Part shown: piece after piece, positions 10,730 to 20,683 of the stretch | How positions within the stretch are numbered: position 1 is the first letter of the stretch | Layout: every line of letters begins with the position of its first letter | NCBI GenBank assembly: GCA_001599815.1 | Contig: BCIA01000005.1 | Span: 4,782,472 to 4,846,471 of the forward strand | Reading direction: 5' to 3' | DNA from: Furcasterigmium furcatum | Lineage: Eukaryota > Ascomycota > Sordariomycetes > Glomerellales > Plectosphaerellaceae | Length of the DNA: 64,000 nt | Translations under genes and position numbers: made by a program | Notes under the pieces: model-generated | Database searches by the model: none | Told to the model about the DNA's origin: nothing | What the model saw: the letters and a program-made list of their open reading frames with translations, nothing else

Positions 10730-12427
10730 ATGGCCTCACACATCACCTTGGACGCGCCCGTGGAGGCGCGCAAGGCGTCTGTCCACATCGACCCCGAAGC
10801 CAAGCGCCGCATGTCCCTGAACAACCCCGACTTGGGCAACATCGCCCACGAGGCCCAGCGCGGCACGGACGCCGAGCACGAACTCGGGCTTCGCAAGTCC
10901 CTCAAGCTCTACCCAAAGGCCATGCTCTGGTCTATCTTCCTGTCGACATGTGTCATCATGGAAGGCTTCGACATCACCCTCATCGCCAGCCTGTTCGCCT
11001 ACCCGCCCTTCCAGGAGAAGTTCGGCATCCTACAGCCAGACGGGTCGTACCAGTTGACGGCTGCTTGGCAGGCTGGCATCACGAACGGCATGCTGGTCGG
11101 CCAGATCATCGGTCTCTTCATCAACGGTATCGTCGCCGAGAGGATCGGCTACAGATGGACACTCATAGGCGCTCTCACCCTGACCAGCGGCTTCATCTTC
11201 ATCATCTTCTTCTCCGAGACGCTCGTTCAGCTCCTTATCGGAGAGATTCTCATCGGAATTCCCTGGGGAGCGTTTCAGACGCTCACTGTTACATATGCCG
11301 CCGAGGTCTGCCCGGTCCACCTCCGTGCCTACCTCACGACCTACGTCAACCTCTGCTGGGTCATCGGCCAGTTCCTCGCCTCTGGTGTCCTCCGTGCGAT
11401 GGTGGAGCGCACCGACGAGTGGGGATACAAGATCCCATTCGCTCTTCAATGGATGTGGCCCATCCCTCTGTCTCTCGGCATCTTCTTCGCCCCTGAGTCC
11501 CCCTGGTGGCTTGTACGCCGTGGCAAGCTCGAGCGAGCGAAGCACTCAGTCCTCCGTCTGACGTCTCGCAACGCTCACCCGGGGTTCAACCCCGACGAAA
11601 ACGTGGCCATGATGGTGCATACCAACGAGCTCGAGCGTGCCATCTCCGCCGGCACCCACTACACCGACTGCTTCAAGGGCACTGATCTCAGGAGGACTGA
11701 AATCGTCTGTTTTACCTGGGGCATCCAAGCGCTCTCGGGTGCGTCATTCATGGGCTACAGCACGTACTTCTATCAGCAAGCCGGCATGGATGTCGCCAAC
11801 TCGTTCAGCATGTCTCTGGGCCAGTACGCCATTGGCGGTGTGGGAACCATCTGCTCCTGGTTCCTCATGCAGTACCTGGGTCGCCGGACGCTTTACCTCG
11901 GCGGACAGGGGCTCATGATCGTTATTCTCAGCACCATCGGATGTGTCTCGCTGGCTGGTAGGGAGAACACCGCTGCCCAGTGGGCCATCGGATGCCTACT
12001 CCTCGTCTACACGCTCTGCTACAACTGCACGGTCGGACCGGTCTGCTACTCCCTGGTCGCGGAGCTGAGCTCAACTCGCCTCAAGACGAAGTCGGTCGTC
12101 CTCGCCAGGAATACCTACAACATCCTGGGCATCATACCCAACATCCTGACTCCCCTCATGCTGAACCCCTCGGCGTGGAACTGGGGCGCCAAGGCGGGAT
12201 TCTTCTGGGCTGGAAGCTGCCTCGTGTGTTTCACTTGGACGTTCTTCCGCCTTCCCGAGCCGAAGGGTCGCACCTATGGCGAGCTGGATATCCTCTTCGA
12301 GCAGGGTGTGTCTGCCAGGAAGTTCAAGTCTACCAAGGTGCAGAAGATCGACGGAAGCGAGGGCGAGTTCTGCGAGAAGGGTGCTCATGTCGAGGCGGTC
12401 GAGGTTGCGAAGGTCACGTCTCTGTGA
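10730..12427 (+). CDS. MFS sugar permease, maltose/alpha-glucoside type, 565 aa
   Basis: Plasma-membrane sugar:H+ symporter of the major facilitator superfamily. Intronless frame from ATG 10730. A polar cytosolic tail of about 60 residues precedes twelve predicted helices. Family signs include EGFDITLIASLFAYPPF in the first helix, AERIGYRW between helices 2 and 3, PESPWWLVRRGK before the central loop, the LGRRTLYLGGQ repeat of the second half, and PEPKGRTYGELDILFEQ after the last helix. These are typical of fungal maltose permeases (MAL31-like). The length is normal. The true substrate could be another alpha-glucoside. Confidence 0.88.
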   Translation: MASHITLDAPVEARKASVHIDPEAKRRMSLNNPDLGNIAHEAQRGTDAEHELGLRKSLKLYPKAMLWSIFLSTCVIMEGFDITLIASLFAYPPFQEKFGILQPDGSYQLTAAWQAGITNGMLVGQIIGLFINGIVAERIGYRWTLIGALTLTSGFIFIIFFSETLVQLLIGEILIGIPWGAFQTLTVTYAAEVCPVHLRAYLTTYVNLCWVIGQFLASGVLRAMVERTDEWGYKIPFALQWMWPIPLSLGIFFAPESPWWLVRRGKLERAKHSVLRLTSRNAHPGFNPDENVAMMVHTNELERAISAGTHYTDCFKGTDLRRTEIVCFTWGIQALSGASFMGYSTYFYQQAGMDVANSFSMSLGQYAIGGVGTICSWFLMQYLGRRTLYLGGQGLMIVILSTIGCVSLAGRENTAAQWAIGCLLLVYTLCYNCTVGPVCYSLVAELSSTRLKTKSVVLARNTYNILGIIPNILTPLMLNPSAWNWGAKAGFFWAGSCLVCFTWTFFRLPEPKGRTYGELDILFEQGVSARKFKSTKVQKIDGSEGEFCEKGAHVEAVEVAKVTSL

Positions 12428-12803
12428 GGTTGCTGGTGGATGGGAAGACAAGTCGGCTGCAAAAGAGGTGGCCGCGCTGGCAAAGACCATGTCAACCAGC
12501 AGGCTTCGGATATAGCCTTAGATCATTAGGGGGTTATCTCTCCTATCTCTAGAGAATCGATGTAACTTGATGCTGAACTGGACTGGAGATGATTCTAAGC
12601 GTTACCAGATCAACTTGCAGTAGCTCTGCCATGTCTTGTGACCCTCATGATCTGCTGTCGAACCTGACGAAAACCATCCCCTGACGTTCCCTGCTGAAGA
12701 TAGCTCCGTCGAGGAATGTCTTCCTCTCCCGCTGGGCCCGGCAGCAGCCAAGCTGATTTCGCCGAGGCTTTCGACATGACGTCGAGACCGTTCAAGCCCG
12801 TGC
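12428..12803. other. Short intergenic region between convergent transcripts
   Basis: This is the 3' region between the maltose-type permease (plus strand) and the hexose-transporter pseudogene (minus strand). No gene or repeat is recognised. Confidence 0.5.
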
Positions 12804-14610
12804 CTAGTTTGTCTTCTCATCCTTGGTAGGGGCCGTTGCCTCCTCGGCAGTAACAACCTTGCCAGCTTCGGGCTCAAGGCCCTCCAGCTTCCTCTCCACA
12901 TCGTTGCGGAATTGCTGCATATCCGTAGTTCCAAAGAGCAGGTCGATCTCCTCCAGGGTGAGGCCCTTGGTCTCGTTCATGAAGAAGAAGGTGAAGACAC
13001 TCATGCCCAGACACAGACTGCCGAACACGATGAACGTCTTCCAGCCGATGTCATGGATGATCTTGGGGGTGACTCGAGTGATCATGAAGTTGAACAGCCA
13101 CTGGGTGGTAGCTATCATTTCTGTCAGATACGTAAAACTCTTGACATTAGGTCTTGTTCTTACCTGCAAAGGCCACGCCGTAAGAGCGGACATGTGTGGG
13201 GAAGATCTCTCCAGCGTAGATCCACGGACTTGAAAGGTCAGCTTCATTCTTAGAAGAGAGTGCTGGTGGAACATACCCAGGGCCCCATGAGCCGGCATAA
13301 GCAATAACGTAGAGGTAGATGAGGGTGCACATCGCGATGGACGCAGACGAAACCCCGGTGCCTGGGACCGGAGGATGGGTGGCCAGGACCGCGGCCAAGA
13401 TGAACATCATCGAGGACCTAGGCTGTGTTAGTCTCCGACTCTAGCGAAGATAGAAAACCAAGCCACTTACATCCAGGTTCCGCCAACAACATGGGCCCAG
13501 CGTCTTCCGACCTTATCAATGACCCAGAGCAGCGAGATGGCAGTGAAGATCAGCTTGACGACATCATAGATACCGGTCGCGAATAGAGACGAATCAGTGT
13601 CTGAGAGGCCGACAGTCTGGAAGATCTGAGGGGCATAGTATCCGCTGTGAGGCAAGACGTTAGCTTGGCTTCCGCTAGGGCCGGTCCAAGACTTACATCG
13701 AGTTGGTGCCGGTGAGCTGCTGGCAAACCATGAAAGCAAAGATCAGGACAAATCGGTTCCGAACGCCCGGCTTGAGGCACTCTCGCCACGTGGCGCCACG
13801 CATCTTGCCTTCCACTTCCTGGAGCGACGTCTTGATCTCGGCGAATTCGCGGGAGACTTCGTGAGAATCGACTGGCATGTTTCGGATGTACGCCAGTGAA
13901 TCCAAAGCCTGAGCGTCTTTGCCCTTCTCGACAAGCCAGCGGGGCGACTCCTTCAGGAAGATCAGTCCGATGACCAGGATGACGGCGGGAATCATCTGGA
14001 CTCCGAGAGGGATTCTCCACTGCGCGCTCGAAACAGGCATGCCCCTCGCGATGCCGTAGTTCAGCCAGTAACGTTAGGCGATGGTGCTGCCCAGGACAAG
14101 GAACTCCTGGAACAGCCTGGTCACTCGGCCTCGCACATCTGCCGGGGCGGTCTCGGCGACAAAGACAGGGGTGATGGAACTCATTCCACCGACTCCAAGT
14201 CCGGCAATGACTCTGCCAGCGTAGATGTAGTGTAGGTCCTTGGGGGTTCCCGTCTGCAACGCAGCACCGAGCAGTAAATGGCAGAGTACGCCATCAGAGA
14301 GTATCTTCTTCCATATACATCGTTCGCGTAAGCCGCAGACAGGGCGCCGACGCAGCATCCGGCTGTCAGGAGGGAGACGACGTTCGAGGACACTTCGACA
14401 ACTTTGCCGTCTGCGAAGCCAGACGACTCGGTTGGAAGCCCAAAGTCTTCTTTGAAGCTCTAGAAGGGGAGGAGACCTCCCATAACACCGACATCGTATC
14501 CTGCCTGGGTGTGAGCGTCTGCCGTTGAAATCGAGCTACTCTGGTGATGACTTACCGAATAGGAGAGATCCCATGTACGAGACGGTTGCAAGGATGTAGA
14601 CTCTCACCAT
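12804..14610 (-). pseudogene. Hexose/quinate-type MFS transporter, inactivated by three lesions
   Basis: A six-exon sugar-transporter gene with ordinary splice sites. The pieces read MVRVYILATVSYMGSLLFG-YDVGVMGG, GRRYSLM, YAGRVIAGLGVGG, the PESPRW-like ESPRWLVEKG, QQLTGTNS-IGYYAPQIF, DKVGRRW, PWIYAGEIFPTHVRSYG, TQWLFNF and NETKGLTLEEIDLLFG, in the right order for this family. Exon two has three defects. There is a TAG at 14462-14460 where Gln is expected (PF-stop-SFKEDFGLP), a one-base frameshift near 14268-14283, and a 6-base insertion making a TAA at 14076-14074 within an A-Y-W-L-N-Y-G motif. All downstream introns still close in frame, so decay looks recent. The first exon overlaps the start codon of the dehydrogenase at 14609, and the usual N-terminal tail appears lost. 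Confidence 0.85.
14069..14076. mobile_element. Candidate transposon excision footprint (TAACGTTA)
   Basis: The 8-base palindrome TAACGTTA interrupts a conserved GCC-TAC-TGG (Ala-Tyr-Trp) string. Removing six bases restores the family motif exactly. A TA target duplication flanking ACGT is what a Tc1/mariner or Fot1/pogo-type element leaves after imprecise excision. It is inferred from pattern only. Confidence 0.45.
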
Positions 14611-15712
14611 GGCGCCCTCCGAGACCCTCCTCATCCTGATGCCCTTCACGCCCGATCCCTCCTGGATCGCCGGCCTGGAGAAGAGCGTCCCCGGGATCAA
14701 GATCCATATGCACAAGATCGAAATGTACACCAAGGAACTTCCCGAACTCCCCGCAGACCTCTGGAAGAGCCTCACCGCCCTCTACAGCTGGAAGCTCTTC
14801 CCTACCAGGGAGCAAGCGCCCAACCTCCGATACGTCCAGCTGCACAGCGCTGGCTGCAACCAGATCCTTGGGCTGCCCCTTTTCGAAAACAACGAGGACA
14901 TTTCCTTCTGCACCTCCAACGGCGTCCATCCCCCTCAGATCACCGAGTGGGTGTTTGCCTCCTTCCTCGGATTCCAGCACCACTGTAAGCCTGTTTGAAG
15001 CCCAGGAGATTCCGAATGCTAACCGCCTCTAGTCCTCGAGCACCTTAAGAACCAGGGCGCCCATAAGTGGGTAGATCCTGATTCGGATGAGGACGTCGAG
15101 GATGCCGTTGGCCTGCGGGTTGGCATCCTCGGCTACGGCTGCGTTGGCCGCCAGTGCGCCCGCGTAGCAAAGGCATTCGGCATGGACGTCCACGCCTACA
15201 CCCTGCACGAGCGCGCGACCTTCGAGTCTCGAAAGGATAGCGGGTTCACAGAGCCCGGTCTGGGAGACCCCAACGGCGAGTTCCCATCCAAGTGGTTCCA
15301 CGGCAAGGAGCAGCTCAACGACTTCCTCGCGGACCTGGACCTCCTCGTCATCACCCTCCCCCTTACCCCGGCAACGCGGGGCCTCATCTCCAAGGAGCAG
15401 TGCGCTGTCCTCAGCAAGAAGCAGACCTTCGTGAGCAACGTCGGACGCGGCGCCGTCATTGACACGGATGACCTGATCGCCGCGCTGGACGCCAAGCAGA
15501 TCCGGGGCGCTGCCCTCGATGTCACGGAACCGGAGCCCCTGAACGAGGACTCCAAGCTGTGGGATTACGACAACGTCTTCATCACTCCACACTGCGCGGG
15601 TAACTCGAACCACTTCAACGAGCGGACGTTCAAGATCCTCAAGTACAACCTGGAGAGGAGATCCAGGGGCGAGGCCGAGGTCAACCGGATCAGCAAGGCG
15701 CTTGGTTACTAG
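14609..15712 (+). CDS. D-isomer-specific 2-hydroxyacid dehydrogenase, 351 aa
   Basis: NAD(P)-dependent reduction of 2-oxoacids to D-2-hydroxyacids. Exons 14609-14984 and 15033-15712 join across a 48-base intron (GTAAGC, GCTAAC, CTAG) to give 351 residues. The N-terminal substrate domain carries ETLLILMPF and NGVHPPQITEW. The nucleotide domain has VGILGYGCVGRQCARVA (about residue 150). The catalytic Arg lies in NVGRGAVID, the Glu in the ALDVTEPEPL region, and the His in ITPHCAGN. Length and start fit the fungal cytosolic members. The ATG shares the sequence CATG with the start codon of the transporter pseudogene on the other strand, so any promoter must lie inside that pseudogene. The substrate is unknown. 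Confidence 0.88.
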
Positions 15713-15974
15713 ATTATAGACGAACACGAGGACGATTTCGAAATAAAGATTAGGGCCTCTATTGGTACTACGAAGCTCCGCACTTCAGGTGCATGGATAT
15801 GGTAAAAGTGAAATGCTGGAGGAATAGAGCAGCAATGGACGGTCAGGTTGGCTTGATATGTGACGGCTTGATGCTATTACTACGCAATGCTACTCTACAA
15901 CAGACCACTGTATAACGGAGATGCCCGCCCTACCAGTACTAGTAGGGTTAAGTGCAAAAGATGCCCCATCCTCA

Positions 15975-18149
15975 TTACAGCTTCGCTTTTCCGGATTCAA
16001 TCTGTGTCCACGCAGCCGTATCGATGCTGCTGAAACGATCACCATTCAGCCAGTAAACAGAGTCCGTTTTGTTTTCCGAAGGGTCCCAAGGAAGATTCTT
16101 CAACACGCCGCTTGACTTTTTGAACGTTGCTGTCGTCTCGATGCTGCAGTACTGTCAGTCTCTGAAGACGGAATATAACAACGGCCATGACTTACTCAGG
16201 ACGGAAGCGGACAAGTCTGGGCATCTGGTACAGTGCCAAGCCACTCGCCCGAAGGCGTTCAAACAGTTTCTCGGCAAACACTGCCTCTTGGGATGGGTCG
16301 GTAAGGGTGATAGTTGCTGCTCCTGCCTGGCCGTCATATCTGGGAAGTAATCGTGAGCAAAGAGAAAGAGACGAGATGAGTGACTTGAACTCACCCTGGA
16401 AGCTTGACCGCGTAGACAGCGCAGTCCTGCACGTTTTCGAGCTTGCCAATGTGCTCACGGACCTCGCTGGCGCTGACGTTCTCGCCACGCCATCTGAATG
16501 TATCACCTGATCGGTCGTGGAACCTGATCCACCCATCCGTCTGCCGCAAGAGCAGGTCGCCGGTTCTCTGGAAGAGGTCTCCCTCCTTGAAGACGTTGGA
16601 GATCAGCTTCTCCTCGGTGGCTGTGTTGTTATTGTGGTAGGCATTCAGGAGATCTCTCGACCGTACCCGGCCGATAGCCTCCCCAGGCTCGCCTCCCTTG
16701 GCAAGCTCGCAGAAGCCCGTTTTCGGATCGCGATACGGAGCCTGTGTGTCTTGGTCGTATCGAACCAGGAACGTGTCGTCCTCGGAAAAGAGCTTGATGG
16801 GACCCATGTAGCCGACCTTGCCTGCGCCGCCGGGTGAGCGCGTATAATTATCGAACTTTGCGATACCTTCTGTCGAGCGGTAGATTTCGCGGATCTCGGG
16901 GATTCCAAATCGTTTGGTGAACTGTAACCATACGTCGCGGGCGAGACCGTTGCCCATGCCCACGATGCACTGATGCGCTTGATCGTGGGGCGATTCGGGG
17001 CTTGCTATCAGGTATCTGCAGAGCTCACCGACGTACAGCATACGTGTGGCGCGGCTTTCGACGAGCTGTTTGGAGAACCGGGAAGCCGAGAACTTTCGCG
17101 CAAGGCAAAGGGAGCCCGACACTCCGGTGCTATAGAAGACACCGGTGAACAAGGCCGTTCCGTGGAAGAGAGGTAGGCAAGAGAAGGTGCGCAGAGGGAG
17201 GTATCTCTTGGCAGATTTTATGTCGATGGTTGACGGGGTTGCGACCACGGCAAGTAAGAAGTTCCTGACGGCCACCGCCTTCGGCTTGCCGCTTGTGCCT
17301 GAGGTGTAGATGAGGGCACCTACATCTTTGAGCAGCCGCTTAGGTCGCTCAACTGGGGTACTAGGATCGATGGTTGCAAGGTCCTCGTATCGCACCTGGA
17401 TCATTCCGGCGGCTGCAAGGACCTCAGGAGATAGTTGAAGCGGACTGAACGAGGAGAGCGACAGCGAGATGGTAGGGGGTGGTGCGGTTGTTTCACTCAG
17501 CTCTGCGATGGCGGGAGCGAGGTCAGGCGTGCACACCAGCAGCTTTGCTTCAGCGATGTTTAGGCAGTGTTGCAGAGTTTGATCTGATCGACCACTATCA
17601 TTAGCAGCTGTGGTAGAGGCATGGCTCGAGTTGACCACTGCGTTCACTTACTTCTGAGACTCGTGTTGATGAGCGCTGGGATAGCGCCGAGCTTGGATGC
17701 AGCAGCGAAGGCGAAAACCATTTCAGGTGAGTTGGTCGTGAAAACACCAATCACGTCTCCGTTCGATATCCCCCGGCCGGCAAACAGGATTGCCAATCTG
17801 CTCGCCTCTGCAAGAGCAGTCAGTGTTTTGCCCTCATCTCGAGTGCAATGGCAGCAGACTCACCGTGGAGCACTTCGGCGTATGTCCATCGTCGACTTTC
17901 GAACCAAAGAGCTTCTGCTTCCGGGTTTGCTAGCTCCAGCATGTGGAAAAGCGAGAAATCACTGTCCAGAGCCTGGATTCGCTCCTGCAACCGCTTCCGG
18001 AACGCCTTCTCGGACAGCAACTGCTTGATGTCGTGTGACACTCCGTAGCGATCATTGGCGTACAAGGCGCCGAGGAGGGTCGCCGTCGCAGCTGAGGCCG
18101 CTACGGCGAGCTGCTTCGCCGGGAGCTGCCATGGACTGCTAGGAGGCAT
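15975..18149 (-). CDS. FAT1/VLACS-type acyl-CoA synthetase with PTS1, 647 aa
   Basis: ATP-dependent activation of a carboxylic acid to its CoA thioester (adenylate-forming, FATP/very-long-chain subfamily), probably in peroxisomes. Exons are 18149-17864, 17807-17652, 17583-16395, 16339-16196 and 16143-15975; all phases close to 647 residues, normal for the family. An N-terminal hydrophobic helix lies at about residues 12-30. The AMP motif is IYTSGTSGKPKAV, followed by YRSTEG and GDTFRWRGENVSASEV, the last being diagnostic of the FATP/VLACS group. The protein ends in Ala-Lys-Leu, a canonical PTS1. It is divergent from the thiolase with a 398-base shared promoter. The substrate could be a fatty acid, a sterol side-chain acid or a cinnamic-type acid. 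Confidence 0.88.
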
Positions 18150-18547
18150 CTTCAGTTCGATTGTGTGTTGGAGGTAGTGGGAAAAGATGGAGCGTAGGAC
18201 GGTATTGTGAAGTGACGAATGGAGTCGAGATAGATATTCACAATTGCGACATTGGCCTGTATTGATTTGGCAACCCGGCACCTCAGGCAAGCTCCGGGTT
18301 GGGAAGGTTGCTGGACAACGATACCGAAGCCGTGAAGCGGACCTCGGAGTGTGTTGTTTCGGGACGCGGTAGCTGTAGCTATCCCGGTTGCCGGAAGTGG
18401 GGCGGCATCGCGACACGGCAGCGGCCCGGCAGTTCATCACGGCAGCCGTCCACTTTAATAGTCCCCCGAGTCACGGAATATCAGTAGGATGCAAACCTGT
18501 CCGTCATCTCGAAATATTGAACCATTTCACACTTGGGCAAATTCACA
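18150..18547. promoter_or_regulatory. Bidirectional promoter, acyl-CoA synthetase / thiolase
   Basis: 398 bases separate the two start codons. The region contains CCTCGG at 18342-18347, the core recognised by FarA/FarB and cutinase transcription factors in Aspergillus and Fusarium relatives. I infer shared fatty-acid-type control. A CTF1-beta-like gene lies just downstream at 20684. Confidence 0.55.
18342..18347 (+). promoter_or_regulatory. CCTCGG box (FarA/FarB/CTF1-like)
   Basis: An exact six-base match to the known core, 195 bases upstream of the synthetase start and 201 bases upstream of the thiolase start. Six-base matches also occur by chance, so weight comes from its recurrence in neighbouring promoters. 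Confidence 0.45.
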
Positions 18548-20149
18548 ATGTCTACTCCCTCTCAACGCGTCAAAAAATTGTCCGCGCAGCTCATGGGGCG
18601 TGGGGAGTATGCAACAAGGCAAGGGGTGAACTCCGTGCTGAGAAAGAATCCCGACGATGTGGTAAGTACACATCGATATCTCCAACGTATTGATCGGCCT
18701 GTGTGAGTGACGATATTTCTAACCCTGGAATCTGACAGGTTTTCACGGTGGCGGTTCGAACGCCCTTGACCAAAGCCAGAAAGGGGTACCTCAAGGACAC
18801 TCCGCTCGAGGGCTTGCTTGTGCCTCTTCTCCAGGTACATGAGGACATCGGTTGAACGAGAGCTCCCAAACGCTGACAAAATAACCAGAACGTCCTGCAG
18901 AAATCTCAGCTGGATCCCAAGCTGGTCGAGGAGATCGTTCTGGGCAACGTCCTACACAAAGATGCACCATTCATGATGCGAGCTTCTGGGATTGCGGCTG
19001 GCTTCCCCGTGACCACCGCCGTTTCGACAGTGAGTCGCTGGTGCTCCTCGGGCCTCTTGGCCGTTGAGGCGGTTGCCCAGAAAGTCGCATCCGGAAGTAT
19101 CGATATCGGCATTGCCCTCGGCGCTGAGAGTATGAGCTCGAACCCAGACAATGGCTCCCCTCAGTTTCCGCCGGAGCTCCTGGCGAATCCCACCATCAAG
19201 GATTTGACGGAGCTCATGCCCTGGACCTCTGAGAACGTGGCCCGCGACTTTGGTATCACCCGCGAGAAGCAAGACGAGTTCGCTGCCGCTTCATTCCAGA
19301 AGGCCGAGGCTGCACAGAAGGCCGGCTGGACAGCGGACGAAATCGCGCCGATAAACACTACCTGGAAAGATCCCAAGACAGGCGAGGTTCGAGAGGTGAC
19401 CGCCAGCAGTGATGATGGCGTCCGGCCGGGAACAACGAAGGAGGGTCTTTCGAAGATCCGCTCCGCATTTCCCCAGTGGCCCCCGGCAACTACCACGGGC
19501 GGAAACGCCTCGCAAGTCACAGACGGAGCCGCAGCGATCCTGATCATGCGCCGTGATGTTGCCGAGAGATTGGGGCAGCCGATCCTTGGGAAGTACGTCC
19601 TGTCGACGGTGGCTGGGCTGGAGCCGCGCATTATGGGGATCGGCCCGGTCTACGCGATCCCCAAACTTCTGGCCAAGGTCGGAATCTCGAAGGACGATGT
19701 TGATATTTTCGAGATCAACGAAGCTTTCGCATCAATGGTTAGTTGCTCTGCCCTGGATCGCCGAGTTTGTCTTCCAAGTTGTGGCTGACCATGTCCAACT
19801 CCAGCTGGTTTACTGCACCGAAACGCTCGAGATTGACCCGGCGCGGCTGAATCCGCGAGGCGGGGCAATGTAAGTGTCATATTATGATTATACACGCAAA
19901 TAGGATGTCATTATTCATGCGTATTGCAGCGCCTTTGGGCACCCGCTCGGCTGTACTGGTGCCCGCCAGGTCGTCACAGCTTTGTCAGAGCTGAAGCGCA
20001 CTGGTGGGAAGATCGCAGTCACCTCCATGTGTGTGGGAACTGTAAGTCACAGTCATTTCTCCACTGCAAATTATAGGCAAAGTTCAAGATACTGACTGCA
20101 ATTGGCGTAGGGCATGGGGATGGCCAGTTTGATAGTATCTGAGCAGTGA
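18548..20149 (+). CDS. Peroxisomal 3-ketoacyl-CoA thiolase, 424 aa
   Basis: Final step of beta-oxidation: thiolytic cleavage of 3-ketoacyl-CoA to acetyl-CoA and a chain shortened by two carbons. Six exons (18548-18661, 18739-18834, 18889-19737, 19805-19869, 19930-20041, 20111-20149) close to 424 residues. Residues 7-15 (RVKKLSAQL) match the PTS2 consensus R-[LVIQ]-x5-[HQ]-[LA]. The nucleophilic Cys lies in SRWCSSGLL, the His in FGHPLGCTGARQ and the second Cys in SMCVGTGMG, so the active site is complete. It faces the acyl-CoA synthetase across a shared promoter and probably works on the same substrate. Confidence 0.92.
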
Positions 20150-20683
20150 TATGGATGGAGAACAACTTTTACGTAGGAGCGAACGAGGACAAAAGTGACA
20201 TCGACGGCGAGGCAGTGTAATTGAATACTAGTACTTGGCAGAAATCTGCGATTAATGCACCATGGTGCTATTCTCCGTCTTATATTGTCTATCTTGACAG
20301 TTCCTTATGAAGTTCGACATCTCGTTGCTGGTGCCGTACTCCAACACAACTGCCGGTTTTCTCTGCCGAGCAGTCGAACTCCCTGACACTCCATGCCGAA
20401 GTGAGTCTGGTGGGTCAGCAGCGCCTCAGCTCCAGCCCTACCCCTGTCCGGGTCCTCGGGTTCAACCCTCCACCACCCCCAGACCCCGAATCCCCGAATT
20501 CCAGGTTCCCCATCCCCCGCAAACCCCGCAAACCGAGCCTCCATATCACTGTCAGTGTCCTTCTCCTGGTCGAGACAGACCCAGCGCTCTTCACCCTTCT
20601 GAGAATCATCATTTCGCCTGTTCCCGTCGAGTAAAGGGGCTCTCTTTCAGCTTACCTTCCACCCGATCGCATCTATCCTCGTC
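20150..20683. promoter_or_regulatory. Upstream region of the CTF1-beta-like regulator
   Basis: 534 bases between thiolase and regulator, with a CCCCG-rich pyrimidine stretch around 20440-20530. CCTCGG at 20454-20459 would allow autoregulation by a FarB-type factor. No gene is visible. Confidence 0.4.
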
